A stretch of 64,000 nucleotides of DNA from Polaribacter huanghezhanensis (GTDB taxonomy: Bacteria; Bacteroidota; Bacteroidia; Flavobacteriales; Flavobacteriaceae), in the NCBI RefSeq assembly GCF_030444335.1, contig NZ_CP128595.1, forward strand, positions 558,001-622,000. Direction: 5' to 3'. A program made the translations under genes and the position numbers. Position 1 is the first letter of the stretch. The number at the start of each line of letters is the position of its first letter. The notes under the pieces are model-generated. The model did no database searches. It was not told the DNA's origin and saw nothing but the letters and a program-made list of their open reading frames with translations. Of this stretch, positions 42,919 to 51,939 are shown one piece after another.

Positions 42919-44292
42919 TTACATTTTCATTATTTCTTCCTTATCAACTACTTGTTTTCCAATTTCCTCCATACCCATATGCATATTTCCATCTTCATCT
43001 GTATGTGATTTCATAAAAAGATACTGAGAGATAAAAATAAGAATAATCCCAATCGCTGCAACAATAAGCACAAAAGGATCGTTTACATATTTTAGATAGA
43101 CAAATGCTGCTAAAACAACAATATCCATTAGCATTGCAATTATTGGAATAACGGGATTGAATTTCACTTCGTTTTTTAAGTTTTTAAAAAGCCCCCAATG
43201 AATTGCAATATCCATTATTAAATAAAAAATAGCACCAATAGAAGCAATTCTCGTTAAATCAAAAAATACGGTTAAGAATATTGCTAGAGTAACCGTAAAA
43301 ATTAATGCAGGGTTTTTAAGATTTTTGAGGTTATTTAAGTTAGGAACTTGTTTCATATTACTTAGCATCCCCAACATTCTGGATGCAGAATACACACTAG
43401 CAATTACCCCAGATACAGTTGCTATTATAGCAAGAAAAATGGTTAATATAGAACCCCATTCTCCAAAAACTGGTTTTGCTGCAGCAGCCAATGCATAATC
43501 TTTTGCCGCTATAATTTCCTTTATACTTAATCCGCCAGCAACTGATAATGCCAAAACAACATATATAATTGTGCAAACAGCTATTGAAATTATAATAGAA
43601 CGTCCTACATTTTTATGTGGGTTTTTAACATCTCCTCCTTGGTTTGTTATTGTTGTAAACCCCTTATAAGCAAGGATAGATAAAGCTAAAGCGGCAATAA
43701 ACCCAAAACCTTCTGGTAAAGATTGACTACTGGTTGGTGTATAACTTCCTGTTATTGTAGGTAAACCCGAAATAACTAATCCAGAAATTGCCAACAACGC
43801 AATACCAACTACTTTAATAATTGCCGTAAAAGTTGCTGTTGCTTCAATAATCTTATTCCCAGAAATATTGACAATATATGCTGTGCCTAAAAGAACCACT
43901 CCCAATACTGATGCGTAACCCGTATATTCTTGTGGAAATAGACGTAACGTATATGCTCCGAAAGTACCCGCTACTAAACTTTCTGAAACCACCATTGATA
44001 CATACATCAACAAAGAAAATGAACCAGCAGCAGTTCCTGGTCCATAGGCTTTTGTTAAAAATTTTGCAACACCTCCAGAAGAAGGGTATGCATTTGAAAA
44101 TTTAACATATGAATATGAGCTAAAACCAACGACAACTGCACCAGCAATAAATGCAATAGGAAATAAATCACCAACTAACTCTGCTATTTGTCCCATAAGC
44201 ACAAATATCCCTGCGCCAATCATTACGCCAGTTCCTAAAGAAATGGAGCCTAATAAAGAGATTTTTTGAGTAGTGCTTTTTAGCTTTTCCAT
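42919..44292 (-). CDS. APC-superfamily amino-acid permease-like transporter
   Basis: The protein has 457 residues with about 12 hydrophobic helices. The start GSISLGTGVMIGAGIFVLMG is the hallmark first helix of the APC superfamily (broken helix with GxG). It should be a secondary transporter for an amino acid, amine or similar. It lies between the copper ATPase and the multicopper oxidase genes, with 12- and 15-bp gaps, so it is co-transcribed with copper genes. Its substrate may be a metal-binding amino acid, which is inference only. Confidence 0.8.
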   Translation of the reverse strand: MEKLKSTTQKISLLGSISLGTGVMIGAGIFVLMGQIAELVGDLFPIAFIAGAVVVGFSSYSYVKFSNAYPSSGGVAKFLTKAYGPGTAAGSFSLLMYVSMVVSESLVAGTFGAYTLRLFPQEYTGYASVLGVVLLGTAYIVNISGNKIIEATATFTAIIKVVGIALLAISGLVISGLPTITGSYTPTSSQSLPEGFGFIAALALSILAYKGFTTITNQGGDVKNPHKNVGRSIIISIAVCTIIYVVLALSVAGGLSIKEIIAAKDYALAAAAKPVFGEWGSILTIFLAIIATVSGVIASVYSASRMLGMLSNMKQVPNLNNLKNLKNPALIFTVTLAIFLTVFFDLTRIASIGAIFYLIMDIAIHWGLFKNLKNEVKFNPVIPIIAMLMDIVVLAAFVYLKYVNDPFVLIVAAIGIILIFISQYLFMKSHTDEDGNMHMGMEEIGKQVVDKEEIMKM

Positions 44293-44307
44293 GTTAGTAT
44301 ATGCTAA

Positions 44308-46674
44308 TTAAAATCTTATAGACAAACCACCACCAGCTCCATATCTGTTATCATAACTCGCCATTAAAGAAAAGTTTCTTGAGAACATATATTCAGCTCC
44401 AGCATTCCAGACCGTTTCTGATGAAAAGTTTTTATTTATAGGTAGATTATTTACCCATCCAAAGTCCATTAAATATTCATAATACCCGAAAATAGAGAGT
44501 TTAGGGAATACCATTATGCTTCTTCCTAAAGAAATTCTTGATCTTAATTCGTTATCAATTCTTGCATCAAGCGAAAACAAGTATGGTGTTAAATAACGGA
44601 TTCCAACTACAGCTGTAGTTTTAAATTGATTTAGACTTTTTCGTGTTTCATTCTCAATATTTACACCACCAAACACTCGAAAATAATCTTGCAGGTAGTA
44701 TTCATAAGTTACCTCTGCTTCTAAATTTTTATTCCAACCATATTCAAAAGATGCATTCAATTGATTTCTTAAATTGGATGTCGTAAAATTAATAGCCGTA
44801 TAGCTCGAAGCAGCATCTATCAACCCCCAAGAATACCATCTATCTGTTTCTGCAATAATTTTTGATTCCGGAAAATCTTTCATTCGGGGATCTCTTGGTG
44901 TATCATAAGATACCACTCGTGCCATACCACCCATCATATGATATAAAATGTGACAATGGAAAAACCAATCGCCATTCTCATCGCCTTTATTGCCATAAAA
45001 TTCTATAGTGACTTTTCCCATTGGTGGCACATTCACCGTGTGTTTTAATGGAGAATAATCTCCATTTTTATTGATGACTCTAAAAAAATGACCGTGTAAA
45101 TGCATTGGGTGGTGCATCATCGTTAGGTTATTCAAGGTAATTCGAGTTACCATCTTACTATTTATTTTAATCTTATCTGCTTCAGACAATGGTACACCAT
45201 TCATGCTCCAGATATAGCGACTCATATTCCCTGTAAGATTTAATAATATTTCTTTTACAGGAACATTTTTATCGTAGTTGGTTTTCTTTGGCGACTTCAA
45301 ATAATCGTAATTATATTCTGCAAATAGGTCCATTTCACCCATTTTCATTGGTTCCTTTTTTGGATTCATTTGCATGCCTTTCATTTTAGAATGATCCATT
45401 TTCATACCTTCCATTTCAGAGTGATTCATTGGCATAGAATCTTTAGCTTTCATCATTTTCATTTCAGACATTGTTTTGTCTTTTTTCATGTTTATGCCTT
45501 CCATTTTATCCATCTGCATACCATACTTGGCCTTCATTTTATAACGTTCATCCTTTTTTGGACGATATTTTAATGCAGGTGCACCCATTTTCATATCCAT
45601 TTTTGCCATTTTCATCATCATTCCAATCTTATCTGGCTTCGGAATATCTTGTGCTTTTAAAACTTTTCCAGTCCCTAAAAATGCTGAGGCTGTACCAGAA
45701 CCATCTTGTGCTGTAATTTTGAATTCTATTTTTCCGTTTTCGGGGATGGTTACAATATAATCGTAGGCTTCTGCAATGGCTATAAATGTTTTGTTCTTTT
45801 TAACAGGTACTACATCAAGGCCATCCGCCGAAACTAATAGTGGATCTCCACCACCAAAAGTCATCCAAAAAGAAGTAGATGCGCCTCCATCAATAATTCG
45901 CAATCGTACTTTTTCCCCTGGCTTAAATTTTGGGTACTCAACACTTTCTTCTCCATTAATTAAAAATGCAGGATAATATATATCTGCTATATCTGCGCCT
46001 TGCATACGTTGTCTCCAGAAATTAAGTTGTGCACCAAAAGCACCTCTGGCAATTACTTTATTTAGCGGAGTAGATGTTCCTTTTTTAATACCGTACCATT
46101 CGTTACCACGTTTTAAATTTTTAAGAACACTCATTGGTTTTTCATTAGTCCAATCAGATAGCATTAATACCAATTCCTTGTCATAATCTAATGTTTTTTC
46201 TTTAGGCTGAATAACAATAGAGCCGAAAACACCACTTTGTTCTTGTAACATGGTATGAGAATGATACCAATACGTACCAGATTGTCTAATGGGAAATTCG
46301 TATTTAAAAGTAGTCCCAGGTTCTATGGGTGGTGTATTTAAATACGGAACACCATCATAAAAATTAGGAAGTAAAAGACCGTGCCAATGCACTGAGGTTT
46401 CTACACTCATTTCATTTTTTACGTAAATAACAGCGTATTCTCCTTCTTTAAATTCTAGAGTAGGACCAGGGATGGTTCCGTTAACGGTCATTCCCATTAC
46501 GTCTATTCCTGCTTTATTAACCGTTGCTTCTCGCAATGTAATCGTGTGTTCTCTTACCGGAAGGTTATTTACATTTCCTTCACTTACCTTATTGGTCTGT
46601 GCCTCTATGGTTAAACCAGAAACTAGAAGAACTAAAAATAAAAACTTCCTTTTGAATTGTTTTAAATTTTTCAT
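44308..46674 (-). CDS. Multicopper oxidase (CopA type) fused to a CopB-like barrel
   Basis: The protein has 788 residues with a Sec signal peptide (to about 25). The oxidase part has the four copper motifs: HWHG (96-99), WYHSH (136-140), HPMHLHG and HCHILYHMMGGM. Between domains lies a Met-rich insert (about 365-450, many Met-x-x-Met and Met-x-His units), as in PcoA/CopA. The last 170 residues (WYSWGLIDAASSYTAINFTT onward) match the outer-membrane protein CopB/PcoB and end in Arg-Phe, an outer-membrane barrel signature. In Proteobacteria these are two genes. It oxidises Cu(I) and is probably held at the outer membrane. Confidence 0.85.
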   Translation of the reverse strand: MKNLKQFKRKFLFLVLLVSGLTIEAQTNKVSEGNVNNLPVREHTITLREATVNKAGIDVMGMTVNGTIPGPTLEFKEGEYAVIYVKNEMSVETSVHWHGLLLPNFYDGVPYLNTPPIEPGTTFKYEFPIRQSGTYWYHSHTMLQEQSGVFGSIVIQPKEKTLDYDKELVLMLSDWTNEKPMSVLKNLKRGNEWYGIKKGTSTPLNKVIARGAFGAQLNFWRQRMQGADIADIYYPAFLINGEESVEYPKFKPGEKVRLRIIDGGASTSFWMTFGGGDPLLVSADGLDVVPVKKNKTFIAIAEAYDYIVTIPENGKIEFKITAQDGSGTASAFLGTGKVLKAQDIPKPDKIGMMMKMAKMDMKMGAPALKYRPKKDERYKMKAKYGMQMDKMEGINMKKDKTMSEMKMMKAKDSMPMNHSEMEGMKMDHSKMKGMQMNPKKEPMKMGEMDLFAEYNYDYLKSPKKTNYDKNVPVKEILLNLTGNMSRYIWSMNGVPLSEADKIKINSKMVTRITLNNLTMMHHPMHLHGHFFRVINKNGDYSPLKHTVNVPPMGKVTIEFYGNKGDENGDWFFHCHILYHMMGGMARVVSYDTPRDPRMKDFPESKIIAETDRWYSWGLIDAASSYTAINFTTSNLRNQLNASFEYGWNKNLEAEVTYEYYLQDYFRVFGGVNIENETRKSLNQFKTTAVVGIRYLTPYLFSLDARIDNELRSRISLGRSIMVFPKLSIFGYYEYLMDFGWVNNLPINKNFSSETVWNAGAEYMFSRNFSLMASYDNRYGAGGGLSIRF

Positions 46675-46692
46675 GTTTTATCTTTTTTGGGT

Positions 46693-46770
46693 TTAATTAT
46701 TTTTCTTTTTTGCATTCCACCATATTGCCCATAGAATAATTAATAGTGGAATAACCCATACATACATCAT
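46693..46770 (-). CDS. Predicted 25-residue membrane peptide in the copper run
   Basis: The short frame MMYVWVIPLLIILWAIWWNA followed by KKKNN is one hydrophobic helix with a basic tail, as in small single-span inner-membrane proteins. It fits exactly between the Met-rich lipoprotein gene and the multicopper oxidase gene on the same strand. It is too short to be certain; the helix-plus-positive-tail layout supports it. Confidence 0.45.
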   Translation of the reverse strand: MMYVWVIPLLIILWAIWWNAKKKNN

Positions 46771-46794
46771 AATTTCTAGGTTTTATAGTTGGTG

Positions 46795-47232
46795 TTATTT
46801 GTGACTATTATGCATGTCACCCATATCCATTCCTTTGTCTTTCATCATTTTCACGCAGGACTGCATACATTCACTACTCATCATCCCTTTATCATGCATC
46901 ATTTGCATCATATTGCCCATCATTTTACTGTCTTTCATCATATTGCCCATCATGTTTTTCATCATGTCTGGATTTTTCATCATTTGCATGCCATTTCCTT
47001 GTGTCATCATCTTCATCATGTCTTTATCGCCTTGCATCATTTGCATGGCATGCTCATTTCCTTTTATTTTTCCCATAAATTCTGTCATCATTCCTTGATC
47101 ACCTACGATGTTTTGCATCATTTTGCTTCTCATTTCAGGGTTTTTGAGCATTGTACTCATGTCTGTTTCTTGTTTACAACTAGTAAGTGTAAAAAGACCA
47201 ACTACTGTTAATAGTATTGCTAATGTTTTCAT
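46795..47232 (-). CDS. Methionine-rich lipoprotein, probable periplasmic copper binder
   Basis: The protein has 145 residues. A lipoprotein signal ends FTLTSC (Cys19). The mature part is extremely rich in Met (for example MKNPDMMKNMMGNMMKDSKM), with Cys-x-x-x-Cys (ECMQSC) and His near the end. Met clusters bind Cu(I) in the periplasm (compare PcoE, CusF and Met-rich CopA inserts). It lies upstream of the multicopper oxidase in the same run. Low-complexity composition makes homology hard to judge. Confidence 0.7.
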   Translation of the reverse strand: MKTLAILLTVVGLFTLTSCKQETDMSTMLKNPEMRSKMMQNIVGDQGMMTEFMGKIKGNEHAMQMMQGDKDMMKMMTQGNGMQMMKNPDMMKNMMGNMMKDSKMMGNMMQMMHDKGMMSSECMQSCVKMMKDKGMDMGDMHNSHK

Positions 47233-47308
47233 GATATTAAAATTTAATTGTTATTATTTATAGTGTAAAGATCACCATCTTAATTAACTTTTTTGTGCAT
47301 GATTTTGG

Positions 47309-47872
47309 TTATATGTTATCTAATTTTTGGCGTTTCCCTATCCTTTTAAATTCTGTCGGAGTTAATCCAGTAATTTGTTTAAATTGTCTTGATAAATGTT
47401 GTGGGCTGCTATAATTAAGTCCGTAAGAAATTTGACTTAATGTTAATTCATTGTAGATGATGAATTCTTTAGCACGTTCTATGCGCTGTTCTATAATGTA
47501 GTGTTCTATGGTTTTACCTTCTAATTCTGAAAATAGTTTACTCATGTATGAATACTCTATTCCTATCTCTAAAGTAAGGTATTTTGAGAAGTTTTGATGT
47601 GCTGGCTTTTCTAATCCTTGATGAATGTTTTTTATAATTAACGCCTTTATCTTACTGATAATAATTGCGTCTTTATCTTCAAGGATTTCAAAACCTTCTT
47701 TTTTTAGTAATTTGTTTAAGATTTCTTTGTTTTCAGTTGAAATATCTTCTGTTAATGTTAGAACCCCAAGAGTCACCTCATCAAAAGCTATATGGTTGTT
47801 TTGTAAAACATCTGTAACCACCTTAATACAGCGATTACAGACCATGTTTTTGATGTTGATTGTGTGGTTCAT
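47309..47872 (-). CDS. AraC-type regulator with an N-terminal HMA-like metal domain
   Basis: The protein has 187 residues. Residues 1-70 look like an HMA ferredoxin fold with a CxxC site (NMVCNRCIKV, Cys12 and Cys15). Residues about 90-187 are an AraC/XylS double helix-turn-helix (IERAKEFIIYNELTLSQISY, GLNYSSPQHLSRQFKQITGL). The fusion suggests a regulator that senses copper, or another soft metal, directly and switches the surrounding genes. It lies 2 bp from the DUF302 gene. Confidence 0.8.
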   Translation of the reverse strand: MNHTINIKNMVCNRCIKVVTDVLQNNHIAFDEVTLGVLTLTEDISTENKEILNKLLKKEGFEILEDKDAIIISKIKALIIKNIHQGLEKPAHQNFSKYLTLEIGIEYSYMSKLFSELEGKTIEHYIIEQRIERAKEFIIYNELTLSQISYGLNYSSPQHLSRQFKQITGLTPTEFKRIGKRQKLDNI

Positions 47873-47874
47873 TT

Positions 47875-48267
47875 CTACAAAGAATCTATGACTAATTTTA
47901 ATCGTTTTTCAATATCTAATGCTACATTCCCTAATTCATTATTTTCAATCATTCCCATGGCTACAGTTGGCATAATTGCAGAAACAAATACAGCATCGTT
48001 TTTTTGATATACAATAACGTTGCAGGGCAACATTAAACCAATTTCAATTTCTGACTGGATGGATTGATATGCGCTTGGTGGATGACAAGCACCTAAAATG
48101 GTGTAATTCTCCATTTCAACATTAAGTTTGTTTTTTAGCGTGTTTTTAATATCTATTTCAGTTAACACCCCAAATCCATCATTTTTTAAGGCTTGTTTTG
48201 TTTGTTCTATTGCATCTATAAACGTAGCCTTTACTTTTTTTCGATATCCATAATTTGCTGTTTTCAT
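47875..48267 (-). CDS. DUF302 protein
   Basis: The protein has 130 residues. The pattern QTKQALKNDGFGVLTEIDIK, ILGACHPPSAYQSIQ and IGLMLPCNVIVYQ is the DUF302 domain, a small alpha/beta fold found with copper and sulfur genes in many bacteria. It has Cys in ACHPP and LPCN, possible metal ligands. No signal peptide is seen, so it is cytoplasmic. It is co-transcribed with the HMA-AraC regulator. The biochemical role is not established. The gap 48268-48457 shows no gene. Confidence 0.8.
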   Translation of the reverse strand: MKTANYGYRKKVKATFIDAIEQTKQALKNDGFGVLTEIDIKNTLKNKLNVEMENYTILGACHPPSAYQSIQSEIEIGLMLPCNVIVYQKNDAVFVSAIMPTVAMGMIENNELGNVALDIEKRLKLVIDSL

Positions 48268-48457
48268 TTTGTCTGTAAATTAGTTATTTATTAAATTTTT
48301 TCTTAATGTAATTAACCCATCTTTTAGCTTGTAATAATCTTTTGTAGATGGCTTTTTATTTCTTTATAAGATATAAAAAATAATTTAACATAGCATCATA
48401 AGTAACAACTTGTACAATCGTTATTAAACCTCTTTTTAACGCTAGTAATCTCGTTCT

Positions 48458-48979
48458 TTACGGCTTCAATTTTTTAAATGAAGTGTGAGAATGAATAATT
48501 TTCCAGTTGCCATCAATTTTTTGTAAAATAGAAGTAGCAACTCCTTTACTTTTTATGGTTCTCTCTTTAACTCCTTTAGCTTTATCACCTTTTAAAACAA
48601 TTGTATATACATACTTTTCTGTAGTATATGCATACGGCAAGCTAACTGTTGTATTAATACCGTAATCTGAAAAGGTAAAGCTTTTAAAATGCCCTAATTC
48701 TGGACCTAAATGATGGTTGATGTATTCTTTGTAAGTGCCTTCTGCTTTCCCTTGTTCAAAAATAGTAGCTTCTGGAGTAAATAGTTCAAAAGTACCATCT
48801 GTTGTTAAATTTTGTATTGCATCTTTGTATGCCTGCATTACAGAAAATATTGCTTCTTTTTCTTTTGATATATTAACTATTTCTTCTTTATTGGTTACGA
48901 CTTCTTTCTCTTGTTTTTTACAGCTTGTAAGTACTACTGTAAAAATGGTGATGATAATAAGTGATTTTAAAAGTTTCAT
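48458..48979 (-). CDS. NTF2-like (SnoaL/DUF4440-type) lipoprotein
   Basis: The protein has 173 residues with a lipoprotein signal (FTVVLTSC, Cys20). The mature domain has the NTF2-like order: a helix EKEAIFSVMQAYKDAIQNLT, GTFELFTPEATIFEQG, YINHHLGPELGHF, and strands TTEKYVYTIVLKG and DGNWKIIHSHTSF. Such proteins bind small ligands or act as isomerase-like enzymes. In flavobacterial copper loci they often sit near haem-binding proteins; the role is unknown. Confidence 0.7.
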   Translation of the reverse strand: MKLLKSLIIITIFTVVLTSCKKQEKEVVTNKEEIVNISKEKEAIFSVMQAYKDAIQNLTTDGTFELFTPEATIFEQGKAEGTYKEYINHHLGPELGHFKSFTFSDYGINTTVSLPYAYTTEKYVYTIVLKGDKAKGVKERTIKSKGVATSILQKIDGNWKIIHSHTSFKKLKP

Positions 48980-49000
48980 TTGGTTTTGTTTTGAGTGTTC

Positions 49001-49453
49001 TTATATACTATCTCTTAATTGTGTAAGCCATTCAAAAAGTTCTTTTTTCTCTTTTTCTGTGAATTTTGCATCGCCATGAATTAAAGTATAAGATGTTAAT
49101 GGCATCTCACCCTCTTTAATTTGACTTATTATTGATTTTAATTTGCCTTTCTTTCTTCTATTAGAATAATTGCTCCAAGCACTAAAATTAAGTTCTTTTT
49201 TTCCTGCTATTACATGGTCTTCTAAAAACCAAGCAATAGGTTGAATTTTATTATACCAAGGGTATGATGTATTATTACTATGGCAATCATAACAAGAGGT
49301 TTGTACCTTAATTTTGATATGATAAGGAACATTATTTACCAACATAAAATCAGTTTTAGGCACCGTTTTACTTTGATTGCGAGTTGTGGGAAAAAATTGT
49401 ATTCCCACAAGTGCAATCAATAAAACCAAAAGTATGATTTTAACTTTTTTCAT
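49001..49453 (-). CDS. Haem-binding domain protein (haem_bd family)
   Basis: The protein has 150 residues. An N-terminal hydrophobic anchor (about 4-20) is followed by TSCYDCHSNNTSYPWYNKIQ, a c-type haem site CxxCH, and SAWSNYSNRRKKGKLKSIIS, matching the haem_bd family (PF14376). It should be a periplasmic or membrane-anchored c-type cytochrome. It directly follows the DUF3347 gene with no gap, so the two are linked. It may deliver electrons for copper redox steps (inference). Confidence 0.8.
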   Translation of the reverse strand: MKKVKIILLVLLIALVGIQFFPTTRNQSKTVPKTDFMLVNNVPYHIKIKVQTSCYDCHSNNTSYPWYNKIQPIAWFLEDHVIAGKKELNFSAWSNYSNRRKKGKLKSIISQIKEGEMPLTSYTLIHGDAKFTEKEKKELFEWLTQLRDSI

Positions 49454-50080
49454 TTAATTAATTTGTTTTTTAACAAAACCACACGTCAACATTTTACTTC
49501 CATAATAAGGATTTTTGACGTCTTTTGTTTCGCTTAACCAACTTGCTTTTTTCATTGGACAAATATCTTGATACAACGTTTTTTCTGTTCCTAATAAAGA
49601 AATCAAATCATTTATGTCTGTATTTAAGGTCTCAAAATGCTCTCTTTGATGATCAATCGGACTTTTTACAATATGCTCTGCTTGTTCTTTTGCGCTTTCA
49701 GCAATTTCCATGTAATTTTTATGTGCTTCACCTGATAATTTGGTCATATCAAATTTTGAAAAAGCAGTTAATAATGCTGTTGCTCCTTTTGCTGCACCCT
49801 CTTTATTGTCTGCAACCAAACCGTTTTTAATTTGGATGTATGCTTCAATAATTGGAGTTGTTGCTGCATTTTTTTGAGCAGTTGTTTCTATGGTTCTTTT
49901 TTCTTTTTTTTCTGACATTTCTTTGTCTTCATGATCCATTTTAGAATGATCGTCATCTTTCATTTCTGTTTGATGTTTATCATCGTTATCATGATCTTTT
50001 TTGTTCTCCTTACAAGATGTAATTGTTAGTGCAATAAACGCTATTGATAAAATACCTGTTGTTACTTTTAAATGTTTCAT
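49454..50080 (-). CDS. DUF3347 lipoprotein
   Basis: The protein has 208 residues. A lipoprotein signal ends LTITSC (Cys23), then a His/Asp/Lys-rich linker (about 25-65) that could bind metal, then a helical DUF3347 domain (about 75-175) and a C-terminal DICPMKKASWL ... NPYYGSKMLTCGF. The same ending occurs in the CusB-type protein encoded next (FCPMADTNKGAFWL ... NPYYGSKMATCGS), so the two are paralogous over this part. The Cys-Pro-Met and Thr-Cys-Gly motifs suggest copper binding. Confidence 0.8.
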   Translation of the reverse strand: MKHLKVTTGILSIAFIALTITSCKENKKDHDNDDKHQTEMKDDDHSKMDHEDKEMSEKKEKRTIETTAQKNAATTPIIEAYIQIKNGLVADNKEGAAKGATALLTAFSKFDMTKLSGEAHKNYMEIAESAKEQAEHIVKSPIDHQREHFETLNTDINDLISLLGTEKTLYQDICPMKKASWLSETKDVKNPYYGSKMLTCGFVKKQIN

Positions 50081-50099
50081 TGTTTTTGTTTTTTAGTTA

Positions 50100-51929
50100 T
50101 TAATTAATTATTGTTTTTGTGCTACCGCAAGTAGCCATTTTAGATCCATAATATGGATTATTTATTTTTTCGTCTAAACTCAACCAAAAAGCTCCTTTAT
50201 TAGTATCTGCCATTGGGCAAAATTGTTCATAAACCTGCTTATTAACTCCAAATAATTTTACTGCTTTAGATAAATATACTGATAAATGTATAAAATGATT
50301 GCGTTGTTTTTCAATATCTAAAGTTTTTGAAATAGCCGTTGCAAAACTTACAATTTCTTTAGAAACAGTCATCCAATGATTATGCGCGTCCATATTTTTT
50401 AATTGTTTCATATCTACTTTATCCATTGCTTTTAATAGTTCTTTTGCAGATTTTTGAGCTGTTTCTGCATCATCTTTTGTAAACGCATCTTTAAGCGCAA
50501 TATATTGAGTAAAAGCTTTTTCTAATTGAGTTTGAAAAGCGTTAGAAACTTTAATGCGTTTATTCATTGTAGCATGATCTGTCTTACTTTCCTTTTTCTC
50601 TTTTAAACTACCGCTGGTTTTATCATCACCCATATTCATTCCAGGCATATTTGCCATTCCTCCTGTATTTCCAGAAGTTCCAGTTGGATTCATCATACTT
50701 TTTTGCCCCATTAATTGAGCAGAAGCATCAATTCTAAAGACACCATTTGTTGCTACTATTTCACCCGCTTTCAATCCGCTTGCAACAATATAAAAATCTC
50801 CCATGTTTTGACCTAAAATAATTTCTCTGTATACAAAAGAAATCGTTCTATCGTGAGGTACTTTTACATATACTACAGATCGTTTTCCTGTCCATAACAC
50901 TGCCGATTTAGGGATAATTATAGCATCCTTTATGTTTTTAAGTTTTGCTTTTATAACTCCAGTTGCATACATTTCTGGCAGTAATTTTCGGTCTACATTT
51001 GCGATCTCTACTCGTACTTTAGCAACTCGGGTTTTTGCAGATACAAAAGGATCTACGAAAGTGATTTTTCCTTTAAATGCTTTACCAGGGTTTGCTTGTA
51101 TGGTAAAATCTACATTATCACCAATATGAATCCAAGGAATATCAGCCTCATAAGCTTCAAACAATACCCAAACCGAACTTAAATTAGCAATATCATATAA
51201 ACTACCACCAGCTTTTATATAATCTCCTAGCGCTACATTTTTTTGCATTACATAACCCGAATAATCTGAATATATATCTACTTGTTCGCTCACTTTTCCT
51301 GATTTTTCTATCGCATCTATTTGTGCATCCGTAAGCTTCCATAACTTTAATTTATTACGTGATGCTGTGTATAACTGTGGATAAACCGCTCTAGATCGTA
51401 TCGCTTCAAACAATTCTTTTTGTGCCGTAATTAAATCCGGAGAATAGATGCGAACGATTGGTTGCCCTTTTGTTACTTTTTCTCCCGTAAAATTCACATA
51501 CAAACGCTCAATTCGCCCTGGAATATGAGAGACTTGAGAATACAAACGTCTTTCATCTGGTTTTACTCTACCTAACAAACGAATTTCTTTTATTGCTTTA
51601 GAACGTTCTACAGTTGTGGTTTGAATATTTGCCAATTGATAAGCTTGATCACTCATTACAATTTCGTTGTCTGCGATGTTTTCTGAAGAATCGCTTGACG
51701 TTTCTAATGGAATAAGCTCCATTCCACAAATAGGACAATCGCCTGGTTTTTCTGCTCTTATTTGTGGATGCATCGAGCAAGTCCACAATTTGCTAACTGG
51801 GTCTTGAACAAGGTTATGTTCCGTTTTAGAATGTTTCGTTTCAGAATTTCCTCCTGAAAATACATTGCCTAAAATAATTCCGAGAATTAATATTCCGGCA
51901 GCGATGAGATAATTTTTATATTTTTTCAT
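50100..51929 (-). CDS. cusB: CusB-type RND adaptor with HMBD and DUF3347 domains
   Basis: The protein has 609 residues: a signal or anchor helix (about 6-25), an HMBD copper site (about 49-75, CSMHPQI...CPICGMEL), adaptor domains (barrel-sandwich hybrid with YSPDLITAQKELFEAIRSRA, beta-barrel and membrane-proximal parts to about 415), a Met-rich linker, and a C-terminal DUF3347 domain (about 460-600). It connects the CusA-type pump to the TolC-type channel and handles Cu(I) or Ag(I). The extra DUF3347 domain is a Bacteroidota feature and may act like CusF, loading copper. Confidence 0.9.
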   Translation of the reverse strand: MKKYKNYLIAAGILILGIILGNVFSGGNSETKHSKTEHNLVQDPVSKLWTCSMHPQIRAEKPGDCPICGMELIPLETSSDSSENIADNEIVMSDQAYQLANIQTTTVERSKAIKEIRLLGRVKPDERRLYSQVSHIPGRIERLYVNFTGEKVTKGQPIVRIYSPDLITAQKELFEAIRSRAVYPQLYTASRNKLKLWKLTDAQIDAIEKSGKVSEQVDIYSDYSGYVMQKNVALGDYIKAGGSLYDIANLSSVWVLFEAYEADIPWIHIGDNVDFTIQANPGKAFKGKITFVDPFVSAKTRVAKVRVEIANVDRKLLPEMYATGVIKAKLKNIKDAIIIPKSAVLWTGKRSVVYVKVPHDRTISFVYREIILGQNMGDFYIVASGLKAGEIVATNGVFRIDASAQLMGQKSMMNPTGTSGNTGGMANMPGMNMGDDKTSGSLKEKKESKTDHATMNKRIKVSNAFQTQLEKAFTQYIALKDAFTKDDAETAQKSAKELLKAMDKVDMKQLKNMDAHNHWMTVSKEIVSFATAISKTLDIEKQRNHFIHLSVYLSKAVKLFGVNKQVYEQFCPMADTNKGAFWLSLDEKINNPYYGSKMATCGSTKTIIN

Positions 51930-51939
51930 TTTATATTTT

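Noticed and set aside
45370..45716. Plus-strand frames opposite the Met-rich insert of the multicopper oxidase
   Set aside because: They are composition shadows of the Met/Lys codons of the oxidase.
46789..47211. Long plus-strand frame rich in His and Phe opposite the Met-rich lipoprotein gene
   Set aside because: It is the mirror of the ATG-rich (Met) coding sequence: CAT codons read as His. It has no promoter or homologue, and the minus-strand gene has a proper lipoprotein signal.
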